Counted from the first letter of the stretch, positions 26,601-34,388 are shown. The stretch: DNA of 64,000 nucleotides from Cellulosimicrobium funkei (GCF_001019615.1 NZ_JNBQ01000001.1:124001-188000), one strand, 5' to 3'. A program made the numbers and translations. The notes: generated by a model not told the origin, from the sequence alone.

Positions 26601-27555
26601 GCGCCTCCCCGCGCCCTACCGGCTCGCCCGGGGTCGCCGGAACCCGATCGCCGAGTGGCTCGACGACATGGGGCTGTTCGGCGCACGCAGCCACGAGAAG
26701 TTCATCCCCACGAGCGTCTTCCACCTGCCGAAGCGCCAGATCGCGCTCTTCATCAAGCACATCTGGGCCACGGACGGCTCGGTCACGATCAACAAGAACG
26801 GGCGCAGCGGGCGGATCTACTACGCCTCGACCTCGCGCGAGCTCGTCGACGGGCTCTCTCGTCTTCTGCTGCGCTTCGGTATCTCGACGCGCGTGCGGAC
26901 GGCGACCCCCAAGGGGTCGTACCGTCCCGGGTACACCCTGGACGTGAGCGGGGTGGACGATCAGCGCCGCTTCCTCCAGGAGATCGGCGTGCACGGTGAC
27001 CGAGGCGATATCGCCGAGAAGCTGCTGACGATCATCCGCGAGGCGCGCGCCAACACGAACGTCGACACCGTTCCGCGTCGGGTCTGGGACGACGTCCGCG
27101 AGATCCTCGTCGAGCGCGGCATGACGCACCGCGAGTTCGCGGCAGCGATCGGCACCGAGTTCTGCGGCAGCGCGTTGTGGAAGAACTCTCCATCGAGGCA
27201 TCGCCTCGGCAAGATCGCGGCCGTGCTCGAGAGCGAGGAGCTCGAGATCATGGCGGTCAACGACCTCCTGTGGGACGAGGTCGTCTCGATCGAACCGATG
27301 GGGGAGAAGCAGGTCTACGACGCCACCGTCCTCGACGGGCACAACTTCGTCGCCAATGGCATTGCCGCACACAACAGTATCGAGCAGGACGCTGACGTGG
27401 TGATCCTGCTCCACCGCGAGGACGCCTATGAAAAGGAGTCACCCCGCGCGGGCGAGGCCGACCTGATCGTGGCCAAGCACCGTAACGGCCCCACTGACAC
27501 GATCACCGTCGCGTTCCAGGGCCACTACCAACGGTTCGCAGACATGCAGATGTAG
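23683..27555 (+). CDS. dnaB: replicative DNA helicase DnaB with two inteins
   Basis: The reading frame encodes 1290 residues; removing the inteins (408 and 427 residues) leaves a 455-residue DnaB of normal length. The N-terminal domain starts near PPQDVAAEMSVLGGMLL. The RecA-like domain has the P-loop ARPAIGK|S interrupted by intein 1, the Walker B region LVVIDYLQLM, and LRESG|SIEQDAD interrupted by intein 2. The C-terminus is ITVAFQGHYQRFADM. The protein forms the hexameric helicase of the replication fork and is inactive until both inteins splice, because one disrupts the P-loop. The ATG follows GAGGGG. Gene order after rplI matches Rv0058. Confidence 0.97.
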   Translation: MSIEELEESYGGPGPSGFDRTPPQDVAAEMSVLGGMLLSKDAIADVIEQIRGSDFYRPAHEVVYESIIDLYGRGEPADAITVVAELTKRGELQRIGGAPYIHDLMAGVPTAANAGYYARIVRERAVLRRLVEAGTRIVQLGYATDGGDVDEIVNNAQAEVYAVTERRTTEDYLPLSEILGPTFDEIEAAQGRGEGMTGVPTGYSDFDRLTNGLHPGQMIVVAARPAIGKALALDTPLPTPSGWTTMGDVAVGDLLVSADGTPTRVVASTEVMVDRPCYEVELDDGTVIVADAQHQWVTSTRAQRRAVRAGETPESSVRTTEELAATVRTATAERRANHSIATTAPLDLPEADLPIHPYALGVWLGDGSSRRAEFTSADPEIAMRIEGLGYVAQPKGSAKGRARAYNMLLPEAEALVRACIVCGTEFAPKRATLLACGKVCAARSRGMERPAPPTCPDCGKPGWGFRRCQECHTANGTMGGRLRTLGVLSNKHIPTSYLRASESQRRDLLAGLLDTDGTVMPQGSVQISLTNERLARETRELVLSLGYRTGWSTKTVKGRTEASSTAYTITFTTEDDVFWLERKRLVHKERRRPGTARLTSRFVVDVRRVESVPVRCVEVDHPSHLYLAGRSMVPTHNSVLGINVATHAAVHHQMSSVIFSLEMSRNEITMRLLAAEARVPLTRMRSGKMDEQDWQKLASTMGKVAEAPLFIDDSPNMSLMEIRAKCRRLKQRHDLKLVVIDYLQLMSSGKRVESRQQEVSEFSRALKLLAKELEVPVIAISQLNRGPEQRGDKKPQMSDLRESGCLTEDTKILRADTGAETSLGELFALNAKDVPVWALNDRLQYVRRHLTHVFPTGVKPVFRMRLASGKEIEATANHPFLTYDGWTALGDLEVGSRIGVPRHVPGPERNLEWDDRKVVMLAHLLGDGSFVKRQPIRYASIDERNLAAVSEAAGAFGITPIRDDYAAARVTSLRLPAPYRLARGRRNPIAEWLDDMGLFGARSHEKFIPTSVFHLPKRQIALFIKHIWATDGSVTINKNGRSGRIYYASTSRELVDGLSRLLLRFGISTRVRTATPKGSYRPGYTLDVSGVDDQRRFLQEIGVHGDRGDIAEKLLTIIREARANTNVDTVPRRVWDDVREILVERGMTHREFAAAIGTEFCGSALWKNSPSRHRLGKIAAVLESEELEIMAVNDLLWDEVVSIEPMGEKQVYDATVLDGHNFVANGIAAHNSIEQDADVVILLHREDAYEKESPRAGEADLIVAKHRNGPTDTITVAFQGHYQRFADMQM
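24370..25593 (+). mobile_element. intein 1: class 3 (WCT) intein with LAGLIDADG endonuclease, in the DnaB P-loop
   Basis: 408 residues, from Ala1 (after GK) to His-Asn408 (before Ser+1). The usual Cys1/Ser1 nucleophile is missing. Instead Trp67 in block B (ADAQHQWVT), Cys387 in block F (VRCVEV) and Thr406 in block G (PTHN) form the WCT set that defines class 3 inteins, known from the mycobacteriophage Bethlehem DnaB intein. LGVWLGDGSS (about 130) and LLAGLLDTDGTV (about 285) are the two LAGLIDADG motifs. Between them lie two Cys clusters: 190, 193, 207, 211 and 226, 229, 239, 242, zinc-ribbon-like. Splicing would restore the P-loop. Confidence 0.88.
26095..27375 (+). mobile_element. intein 2: class 1 intein with LAGLIDADG endonuclease, at the DnaB RESG/SIEQ site
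   Basis: 427 residues, from Cys1 (CLTEDTKIL) to His-Asn427 before Ser+1. Block B reads TANHPFLTYDGW with the Thr-x-x-His motif, and block F/G reads VYDATVLDGHNFVANGIAAHN in part (VYDATVLDGHNF, then GIAAHN), so all canonical splicing residues are present. Endonuclease motifs LAHLLGDGSF and IKHIWATDGSV are intact, each with the acidic residue. Near residues 335-385 a helical segment (MTHREFAAAIGTEF) resembles a helix-turn-helix and may help target recognition. The insertion site is the one used by the Synechocystis DnaB intein. Confidence 0.93.
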
Positions 27556-27645
27556 TGGTTGTCTGCGTGTCGACGTGCAGCGACGTGTGCGGCGGCGTCC
27601 GGCAGTACGGCGGCAGTCATCACGTGACAGCGACGTGCATGCCGG

Positions 27646-28401
27646 TCAGTCACGCGTGCTGACGGCGATGTCGTGCAGGACGAAGGTGGCAAACCCTAGT
27701 TCGCGTCGTGCGCCGCTCAGCCAGGCGTCGCGATTCCCACGTGCAGCGGCAAGTGCCTGATCGCGATCCTCGGTCGTCGGGGCCTCCCGCACGGCCCAGT
27801 CGACGAGCGACCCGGTCCAGCTGAAGTGGTAGTCGTCCCACTCGGCCAACGTGCTGACGTGCCCGTACGACGGCTCGAACCCGTGCTCGCGGACGGCTCG
27901 CACGAAGCCGACGAGGTCGGGATAGGCGTCGGCGGAAACCTCGAGCGCTGCCAGCGCAGAAGCCGACGGGGCGCCCTCCCAGATGCTGTCACCGATCAGC
28001 GCTTGGCCACCGGGGCGCAGGCGCCGCCGGACAGCGGCCAGCATGTCCTCCAGCCTGCCGAAGGCGTGGCTTGCACCGATGCACAGCACCACGTCGAAGA
28101 CCCCGTCGTCCCAGGTGGCGGCATCCGTCTCGATCCAGCACACCCGGTCGCTCAGCTTCCGCTCCTCGGCACGCCGGGCGGCAGAGGCCGGGAGCATGTG
28201 GTCGATCCCCACGCCGGTGATTCCGGGATGGGCGAGCAGCAGCTCCTGCAGCCACTCGCCCTCGCCGCACCCGAGGTCGACGGCGCGGGCGCCGTCGCTC
28301 GGGCTCAGCCAGCCGACCAGTTCGCGTAGCCGCTCGGGTGCCACCGGCGCCCCGATCGGATGGCGCAGGTGGGCGATGTCGAAGATCTCGGAGCGTTCCA
28401 T
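27646..28401 (-). CDS. SAM-dependent methyltransferase, class I
   Basis: 251 residues. A Rossmann-type fold with motif I AVDLGCGEGEW (about 40-50), motif II region VCWIETDAATW and post-motif VLCIGASHAFG and LRPGGQALIGDSIW. The C-terminal part, DYHFSWTGSLVDWA and onward, resembles class I methyltransferases annotated only generally; the substrate is unknown. The ATG at 28401 has no Shine-Dalgarno; TAGCGT lies seven bases upstream. It stands alone in a stretch with more AT-rich codons than its neighbours and with no partner gene, suggesting acquisition. Confidence 0.82.
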   Translation of the reverse strand: MERSEIFDIAHLRHPIGAPVAPERLRELVGWLSPSDGARAVDLGCGEGEWLQELLLAHPGITGVGIDHMLPASAARRAEERKLSDRVCWIETDAATWDDGVFDVVLCIGASHAFGRLEDMLAAVRRRLRPGGQALIGDSIWEGAPSASALAALEVSADAYPDLVGFVRAVREHGFEPSYGHVSTLAEWDDYHFSWTGSLVDWAVREAPTTEDRDQALAAARGNRDAWLSGARRELGFATFVLHDIAVSTRD

Positions 28402-28723
28402 CTCGGCGACGCTACAGGCCACCGCCTACCCGCGCCGACGCTGTCTGACGAGCTATCACCCTATGGCTCACGCGGCCACGAGACACGCCCTCTTCCGCTG
28501 CCGTGGACCGCTGAGTGCAACCAACCGTGCGCGACCCGACCGACACGCCCGAGGTCGTGCACGGTACAGCGGCGGGTCCGCGCGATCTGCGCTGCACGTC
28601 AACAGTTGTGGACGTGCAACCCAGTTTGCAAGCGGCCTTTGTTGCAAAGCGCTCCCGTGCTCGTTGGTGACCACCTGACGCAGTAGTGGCCCCTTGGTGG
28701 CCGCCAGGTGTGGGGCAGCGGTG
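28402..28723. other. 322-bp gap without a supported gene
   Basis: It contains the -10 TAGCGT (28414-28409, minus strand) of the methyltransferase. Several short open frames here show no protein-like composition. Base composition is less GC-rich than the rest of the window. Confidence 0.5.
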
Positions 28724-29170
28724 TCACTCGTAGTTCGTCGCCGCCTGGAGCGCGTCGTTGAAGACCTCCCAGCCGTCCTGGGGTGGAACCCGGCGCCCCC
28801 TGACGTTGAAGTAGTACCCGTCGGAGTCGTCGAGCCAGCCCGCGAGAGCTTCGAGGTACTGGTGCAGCGTGGGGTTGGCCCACGGCTCACCAGCAGCTGC
28901 CGCGACGGCGAGGGTTCTTGCCGTCGCAATCACGGCGTGCTTCCCCGACCCGCGCGCGGTCGATGGGCATCCAGCGAGCCCGCAACTCTCGTCGACGTCG
29001 ACGTCGCGGTGCTCGAACTCGTAGTGGAAGCAGATGTAGTGCATCTGCTCGAACGTGTCGTAGTCGGCTGCGCCGACGGTGACTGACCGGTGGCATCGGC
29101 GGCAGGGGCGCTCCCATCTCGTGATGATGGCAGAACGGCTGAACGCCGGAGGTGTCGCGCAGTCTCGCAC
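28724..29170 (-). CDS. DUF7660-like protein with Cys/His-rich N-terminal part
   Basis: About 148 residues if the GTG at 29170 is the start. The C-terminal half (LHQYLEALAGWLDDSDGYYFN, here LHQYLEALAGWLDDSDGYY, then WEVFNDALQAATNYE) matches the DUF7660 pattern seen in many actinobacterial proteins. Upstream, CRRCHRSVTV, MHYICFHYEFEH and CGLAGC give six Cys/His that could bind zinc. The start is uncertain: the frame is open to 29314, but that part does not look like protein, and an internal ATG lies in front of HYICFH. Function unknown. Confidence 0.6.
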   Translation of the reverse strand: MRDCATPPAFSRSAIITRWERPCRRCHRSVTVGAADYDTFEQMHYICFHYEFEHRDVDVDESCGLAGCPSTARGSGKHAVIATARTLAVAAAAGEPWANPTLHQYLEALAGWLDDSDGYYFNVRGRRVPPQDGWEVFNDALQAATNYE

Positions 29171-29394
29171 GGCTGATGCGGGCGCTGCGATACGGCTCGG
29201 ATCCGCCTGCATCCAGGCGGTGCAAGTATGCGCGTCTGAGCAGTTCGATTCGTGACGCCGGGTGCCCCGTGAGCGCGAGCCGGTGGAGCGATGAGGCCCC
29301 GGTCTTTCGTCCACCCAGCCGTCCCAGACAAAAGCGTTGGTGCGGCTTCGTAGGCTGAGGCGCTCAAAGACACGTTCTGGGGGGTGAGGGGCTC

Positions 29395-31140
29395 ATGGCC
29401 GACGTCGTCGCGATCTCCGTACAGGTGGAGGCGGCGGTTCGTGCCGCCCTGGCTGAGGTGCTCCCGGTCGAGCTGGCCGGCGTGGACCCGGTGGTCCGCC
29501 GGTCCGCGCGGGCGGACTTCCAGGCGGACGGTGCGCTCGCCGTCGCGTCGAGGCTGGGTCGCCCGCCGCGCGATGTCGCCATGGAGGTCGTCCGCCAGAT
29601 CAGTCGGCAGGCCGACGCGTTTCCTGTCGAGGTGTCGGGGCCGGGTTTCGTCAACGTCACGGTGCCGGACGGCGCGGTGTGGGCCGCGGTGGCCCAGCGC
29701 CTCGCGGACCCGCGGCTCGGCGTCGGGAAGTCCCGGAGCGACGAGCGGGTGGTCGTGGACTACTCGGGGCCGAACGTCGCCAAGGAGATGCACGTCGGTC
29801 ACCTGCGGTCGTCGGTCATCGGCGACGCGCTCGTGCGGGTGCTGGGCCACCTGGGAGCCGAGGTGGTGCGGCAGAACCACGTCGGCGACTGGGGCACGCA
29901 GTTCGGGATGCTCATCCAGTACCTCGACGAGCATCCCGAGGCGGCGTGGCAGGGCCAAGGAGCCGCGACGATGTCGGCGCTCGACGCCCTGTACCGGGCG
30001 GCCCGCGCGGCGTTCGAGGCGGACCCCGGCTTCGCCGACCGGTCGCGCGCCCGCGTCGTCGCGCTCCAGTCGGGCGACGAGCCCACGCTGGCTGTCTGGC
30101 GCGCGCTGGTCCAGGAGTCGGAGGAGGCGTTCGCGCGGGTCTACGCCCGCCTGGGCCTCCTGCTGGACGCCGGGGACCTCGACGGCGAGTCCCGCTACAA
30201 CGTCGCGCTCCCCGGGATCGTGGCCGAGCTGCTCGCCGCGGGCATCGCCGTCGAGTCCGAGGGCGCCGTGGTGACCTTCATCGACGGCGTGGACGACCCC
30301 GACGGCGACCCGGTCCCGCTCATCGTGCGCAAGAAGGACGGCGGCTACGGCTACGCCGCGACAGACCTCGCGACGCTGCGCCTGCGCGTCGAGCACTACC
30401 GGGCCGACCGCATCCTCTACGTCGTGGACGCGCGCCAGGCGCTGCACTTCCGGATGGTGTTCGACACCGCCCGGCGTGCCGGCTGGCTCCCCGACACGGT
30501 ATCCGCGGAGCACGTCCCGTTCGGCACCGTCCTCGGCGCGGACGGGAAGCCGTTCAAGACCCGCTCCGGCGCGACCGTCCGCCTCACCGACCTGCTCGAC
30601 GACGCGGAGGCGGCCGCCCGCGCCGTGCTGCGGGAGAAGGGCGACGACTTCACCCCGGCCGAGCGGGACGCTGTCGTGCACGCGGCCGCGACGGCGGCGG
30701 TCAAGTACGCCGACCTCTCCACCACGCGGACCCGGGACTACGTCTTCGACGTCGACCAGATGGTTGCCTCGTCGGGGAACACGGGCGTGTACCTCCAGTA
30801 CGCGCACGCGCGCGTGCGGTCCATCCTGCGCAAGGCGGGGGAGAAGGCGCAGGGCGTCGACGACGCCGCGCCCGCTCACCCCGCCGAGAAGGACCTGGGC
30901 CTGACGCTCGACGCGTTCGAGGCGACCCTGCGCGACGTCGCGGCGACCCTGGAGCCGCACCGGCTGTGCGGGTACCTCTACGACGTCGCCACCGCGTTCA
31001 CGCGGTTCTACGAGCTCTGTCCCGTCCTGAAGGCCGAGGGCGCCGCGCGCGGCAACCGCCTCGCGCTGTGCACGCTCACGAGCCGCACCCTGGCGACTGG
31101 CCTCGACCTCCTCGGGATCGCCGCGCCCGAGCGTCTCTGA
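29395..31140 (+). CDS. argS: arginyl-tRNA synthetase, E. coli-like type
   Basis: 581 residues, class I synthetase that charges tRNA-Arg. The N-terminal additional domain (about 1-100) is followed by the signature VDYSGPNVAKEMHVGHLRSS containing the HIGH-like HVGH (split here: VDYSGPNVAKEMH and VGHLRSS), NHVGDWGTQFGML, and KPFKTRSG in the KMSK position, as usual for ArgRS. The C-terminal anticodon domain ends in the family's LDLLGI..ERL. The whole length aligns by eye with E. coli ArgRS. It stands alone, whereas the housekeeping actinobacterial argS usually sits by lysA and hom, so this may be a second copy. GAGGGG precedes the ATG; a TAGGCT at 29350 is a possible -10. Confidence 0.93.
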   Translation: MADVVAISVQVEAAVRAALAEVLPVELAGVDPVVRRSARADFQADGALAVASRLGRPPRDVAMEVVRQISRQADAFPVEVSGPGFVNVTVPDGAVWAAVAQRLADPRLGVGKSRSDERVVVDYSGPNVAKEMHVGHLRSSVIGDALVRVLGHLGAEVVRQNHVGDWGTQFGMLIQYLDEHPEAAWQGQGAATMSALDALYRAARAAFEADPGFADRSRARVVALQSGDEPTLAVWRALVQESEEAFARVYARLGLLLDAGDLDGESRYNVALPGIVAELLAAGIAVESEGAVVTFIDGVDDPDGDPVPLIVRKKDGGYGYAATDLATLRLRVEHYRADRILYVVDARQALHFRMVFDTARRAGWLPDTVSAEHVPFGTVLGADGKPFKTRSGATVRLTDLLDDAEAAARAVLREKGDDFTPAERDAVVHAAATAAVKYADLSTTRTRDYVFDVDQMVASSGNTGVYLQYAHARVRSILRKAGEKAQGVDDAAPAHPAEKDLGLTLDAFEATLRDVAATLEPHRLCGYLYDVATAFTRFYELCPVLKAEGAARGNRLALCTLTSRTLATGLDLLGIAAPERL

Positions 31141-31152
31141 CCGCCCCGGCGC

Positions 31153-31183
31153 GACGACAGCGCGCGCCCCAGCGCGCGTCGTC
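31153..31183 (+). terminator. terminator after argS
   Basis: A 12-bp stem (GACGAC plus GCGCGC with GCGCGC plus GTCGTC) with one bulged A and a six-base loop, 12 bp after the argS stop. Confidence 0.7.
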
Positions 31184-31237
31184 CAGGCGCGTCGTCCCAC
31201 GGGTCGCGCGAGGCCTCGCTGCCCGTGTCGTGACCCG

Positions 31238-31266
31238 TTGACCTGCTCCGGCACCCGGGCTACCCT
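31238..31266 (+). promoter_or_regulatory. promoter of the GH144-like gene
   Basis: TTGACC (31238-31243), a 17-base spacer, TACCCT (31261-31266). It is the best -35/-10 pair in the window. Confidence 0.8.
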
Positions 31267-31291
31267 CTGCGCCCCCGTTCGGAAAGTTGCG

Positions 31292-31305
31292 CCCGAAATT
31301 TCGGG
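31292..31305. promoter_or_regulatory. 14-bp perfect palindrome, probable operator
   Basis: CCCGAAATTTCGGG, about 20 bp after the predicted transcription start of the GH144-like gene. It resembles the CGAAA/TTTCG operators of actinobacterial glycanase genes. The LacI protein encoded next door is the obvious candidate to bind it. Confidence 0.55.
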
Positions 31306-31329
31306 GGTCACGACACGAAGGAGTGCCTG

Positions 31330-33255
31330 ATGGATGCATCGACCACGCCCCACCGGAGCGATCCGCCCCGCCGGCGGGGAGCCGCGCTCGTCGCGGGCGG
31401 ACTCGTCGGCGGGCTGGCCCTCGCGGCCGGTCTCGCCGCCCCCGCTGCGGCGGAGAGCGTCCCGGCGGCGAGCGTCCCCGCGAAGGCGGAGCCCGGCGTC
31501 GGGCCGTCCGGTCTGACCGGCGCGCAGCGCGCGACGCTGGAGACCTACCTCGAGGACACGTACACCTCGCTGGTCGCCATGACGGACGAGGAGACCGGCC
31601 TGCCCGCGGACAACATCGAGGGCGACCTGGACCCGGCGTCGAGCAGCGCGTACACGTCGCCGACGAACATCGGTGGCTGGCTCTGGTCCACGGTCGTCGC
31701 GCGCGACCTCGGCCTGGTGGACGACGCCGAGGCGCACGACCGCCTCGCGACGACGCTCGGAACGCTCGCCTCGCTCGACCGGCACGACGCGAGCGGCATG
31801 TTCTACAACTGGTACGACCCGGCGACGGGCGACCGGGTCGAGACGTGGCCGGACAGCGGCGATGTCGTCCACCAGTTCCTCAGCTCGGTGGACAACGGCT
31901 GGCTGGCCGCGGGCCTGCGAGTCGTCGCGGAGGCGGAGCCGAGCCTCGCCGAGGAGGCTCGCGCGATCTACGACGACATGCACTTCGGTGCGTTCTACAA
32001 CCCGGAGGCGCGCCCCGACCTGGGCGTCGGGCTGCTGCGCGGCGGGTTCTGGGACGAGGAGCCGCCCGGCTGCTCGGTTGCCGGCGACTACCTCGGCACG
32101 GGCACGGACGTGTTCTACACGTGCCACCACTACGACACGACGGTCTCGGAGACGCGCATCGCGACCTACCTCGGCATCGCGGAGGGCGAGGTGCCCCCGG
32201 AGGCGTACTACGCGAGCTACCGGACCTTCCCGGACACGTGCGACTGGTCCTGGCAGGAGCAGAAGCCGATCGGCGAGACGCGCGAGTACCTCGGCGTCCC
32301 GGTCTTCGAGGGCGCGTACCGGTACCGCGACCTCGCGGTCGTGCCGGGCTGGGGCGGCTCGATGTTCGAGGCGCTCATGCCGGACATGCTGGTGCCCGAG
32401 GCGGAGTGGGGCCCGACGTCGTGGGGCGTCAACCACCCGCTCGTCGTCCGCGCGCACAAGGAGCACGGGCTCGACGAGGCCGGGTACGGGGCCTGGGGCT
32501 TCTCGCCCGCGAGCAACCCCTTCGGCGGGTACGCGGAGTACGGCGTCGACGCGATCGGGCTGCGCTCGGACGGCTACCTGTCCGACGGCGAAACCGACGT
32601 CGACCTCGGGTTCGAGGGCTGCCGCGAGGCGACCAACCCTGCGCCGGAGTTCGGCGACGGCGTCGTGACGCCGCACGCGTCGTTCCTCGGCCTCGCGTAC
32701 GACACGGACGGCGTGCTCGACAACCTGGCCCACCTGGCCGACGACCTCGGCGCCTACGGGCCGGGCGGTTTCTACGACTCCGTCGCCGTGCGGTCGGGCA
32801 CGGTCGCCGAGCGCTACCTGTCGCTCGACCAGGCGATGATCGTCGCCGCGATCGGCAACGTCCTCGACGACTCGCGCCTCAAGGACTACTTCGTCGACGA
32901 CGAGCTCGAGCAGCGCCTGCGGCCGCTCATGGAGGCGGAGACGTTCTCGGCCACGGCCGACCTCACGCCCGGTGTGGGGGCCGACGTCCAGGTCCAGGCG
33001 CGCTGCGTGGGGCACCGCGCGGCCGTCGCGGTCCGGGCGACGAGCACGGGGGACGGTCGCGCGGACGTCACGCTCGCCACGCCCTACGGGACGCGGTCGT
33101 TCGGCGACGTCGTCCCGCACCGCAGCACCTACCAGTCGTTCGCGGCGCGCACGGCGGAGATCCCGTCCGGCACCGCGACGGTGACGGTCACGTCCGCGGA
33201 CGGGTCGACGACCCAGGAGCTGTCCTACCGCTACCCGGGGATCTCCTGCGGCTGA
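31330..33255 (+). CDS. secreted GH144/glycoamylase-like enzyme, probable endo-beta-1,2-glucanase
   Basis: 641 residues; ATG with AAGGAG six bases upstream. A Tat-like signal peptide (DPPRRRGAALVAGG..APAAA) ends near residue 41. The catalytic region (about 60-545) matches the glycoamylase-like family PF10091: NIGGWLWSTVVARDLGL, GMFYNWYDPATG, FLSSVDNGWLAAGL, GSMFEALMPDML, WGVNHPLV and YLSLDQAMIVAAIGNVL. Characterised GH144 members hydrolyse beta-1,2-glucan. Residues 553-641 form a separate beta-rich domain with two Cys, shared with the DUF1080 protein at 43918-45036. The specificity is inferred from the linked GH94 phosphorylase and importer. Confidence 0.82.
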   Translation: MDASTTPHRSDPPRRRGAALVAGGLVGGLALAAGLAAPAAAESVPAASVPAKAEPGVGPSGLTGAQRATLETYLEDTYTSLVAMTDEETGLPADNIEGDLDPASSSAYTSPTNIGGWLWSTVVARDLGLVDDAEAHDRLATTLGTLASLDRHDASGMFYNWYDPATGDRVETWPDSGDVVHQFLSSVDNGWLAAGLRVVAEAEPSLAEEARAIYDDMHFGAFYNPEARPDLGVGLLRGGFWDEEPPGCSVAGDYLGTGTDVFYTCHHYDTTVSETRIATYLGIAEGEVPPEAYYASYRTFPDTCDWSWQEQKPIGETREYLGVPVFEGAYRYRDLAVVPGWGGSMFEALMPDMLVPEAEWGPTSWGVNHPLVVRAHKEHGLDEAGYGAWGFSPASNPFGGYAEYGVDAIGLRSDGYLSDGETDVDLGFEGCREATNPAPEFGDGVVTPHASFLGLAYDTDGVLDNLAHLADDLGAYGPGGFYDSVAVRSGTVAERYLSLDQAMIVAAIGNVLDDSRLKDYFVDDELEQRLRPLMEAETFSATADLTPGVGADVQVQARCVGHRAAVAVRATSTGDGRADVTLATPYGTRSFGDVVPHRSTYQSFAARTAEIPSGTATVTVTSADGSTTQELSYRYPGISCG

Positions 33256-33283
33256 CCGGCTGACCGGCTGACCGGCACACGAT

Positions 33284-33316
33284 GACGGGAGGGGCGCGGA
33301 CCGTGCCTCTCCCGTC
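33284..33316. terminator. terminator between the GH144-like gene and lacI
   Basis: A 12-bp stem (33284-33295 with 33305-33316, one G-T pair), loop nine bases. Just before it the unit CGGCTGAC is repeated three times across the stop codon. Confidence 0.75.
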
Positions 33317-33371
33317 CGCCGCGCCCTGAGCGGCTCAGGTGCTCGGATGCTCAGGGACGCGTCAGGTCCCC

Positions 33372-34388
33372 TCACGAGCGCGGGGGAGCCGTGGACTCGC
33401 GGACGACGAGGCTCGTCGCGAGCTCGGTGCGCAGCGTGTGCCCGCTCGCGGTGCGCGCGCGGTGCACGAGCTCCACGGCCGAGGCGCCCATCTCGACGAG
33501 CGGCTGGCGGACGGTGGTGAGCGGCGGGTCGGTCCACGCCGCGACGGGCAGGTCGTCGAACCCGACGAGCGAGACGTCGCGCGGCACCGACAGCCCGGCC
33601 TCGCGCAGCGCCCGCAGCGCGCCGAGGGCCGTGTCGTCGCTGCATGCGAAGATCGCGGTCGGCGGCTCGTCGAGGGCGAGGAGCCGCTGGACCCCCTCAT
33701 AGCCCGCGGGCACGCCGTACGTGCTCAGGCAGACCAGGTCGTCGTCGACGGGGACGCCCGCGCGGATCATCGCGGCGCGATAGCCGGCGAGCCGCGCGAT
33801 CGCGTTGTCCTGCTCGGGAACGCCGGTGATCGTCGCGACGCGCCGGTGCCCCTGGGCGAGCAGGTGCGCCGTCGCCTCGAGCGCGCCCTGGTAGTTCGCG
33901 GCTCCGACGCTGAGGACGTCCTCGGGCGGGAGCCGGCGCGGGTCGACGACGACGAGCGGCACGCCCGCCTCGGCCAGCGTGGCACGCGCCTCGGCGTCGG
34001 GCACGGCGACCACGCTCACGAGCCCGTCCGTGCCGCGGGCGAGCGCGTGCCGGACCCACGCGCCGCAGTCGTCGGGGTCCAGCTCCACCGACAGCACGAC
34101 GTCGAGCCCTCGACGCCGTGCCTCGGCGACCGCGCCGCGCACGACCGCCTCGGACCACGGCCCCTCGAAGTCGACGATGCGGACGTCGACGAGGCCGGTC
34201 CGCTTCGCCGTGCGGGGCCGGATCTCGTAGCCGTGCCGGCGCAGGACGGCCGCGACGCGCTCGCGCGTCGTCGCCGCGACGTCGGGCCGCGCGTTGAGCA
34301 CCTTCGACACCGTCGGGACGGAGACCCCGGCGTCGGCCGCGATGCGGGCCAGCGGGACCGACGACCGTCCGGGCGGCGACGCTGCCAT
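33372..34388 (-). CDS. LacI-family transcriptional regulator of the glucan locus
   Basis: 338 residues; ATG with AAGGAGG six bases upstream. The N-terminal helix-turn-helix and hinge (LARIAADAGVSVPTVSKVLN, then ERVAAVLRRHGYEIRP) lead to a periplasmic-binding-protein-like sensor domain, with FACSDDTALGALRALREAG and VSLVGFDDLPVAAWT as family hallmarks. It lies between the GH144-like gene and the GH1 gene, in the same direction as the transporter operon. The effector is probably an imported oligosaccharide; the palindrome at 31292-31305 is a candidate operator. Confidence 0.93.
   Translation of the reverse strand: MAASPPGRSSVPLARIAADAGVSVPTVSKVLNARPDVAATTRERVAAVLRRHGYEIRPRTAKRTGLVDVRIVDFEGPWSEAVVRGAVAEARRRGLDVVLSVELDPDDCGAWVRHALARGTDGLVSVVAVPDAEARATLAEAGVPLVVVDPRRLPPEDVLSVGAANYQGALEATAHLLAQGHRRVATITGVPEQDNAIARLAGYRAAMIRAGVPVDDDLVCLSTYGVPAGYEGVQRLLALDEPPTAIFACSDDTALGALRALREAGLSVPRDVSLVGFDDLPVAAWTDPPLTTVRQPLVEMGASAVELVHRARTASGHTLRTELATSLVVRESTAPPRS

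Noticed and set aside
28930-33645. 1571-codon minus-strand open frame
   Set aside because: It covers argS and the GH144-like gene in antisense. Such frames are common in DNA this rich in GC.
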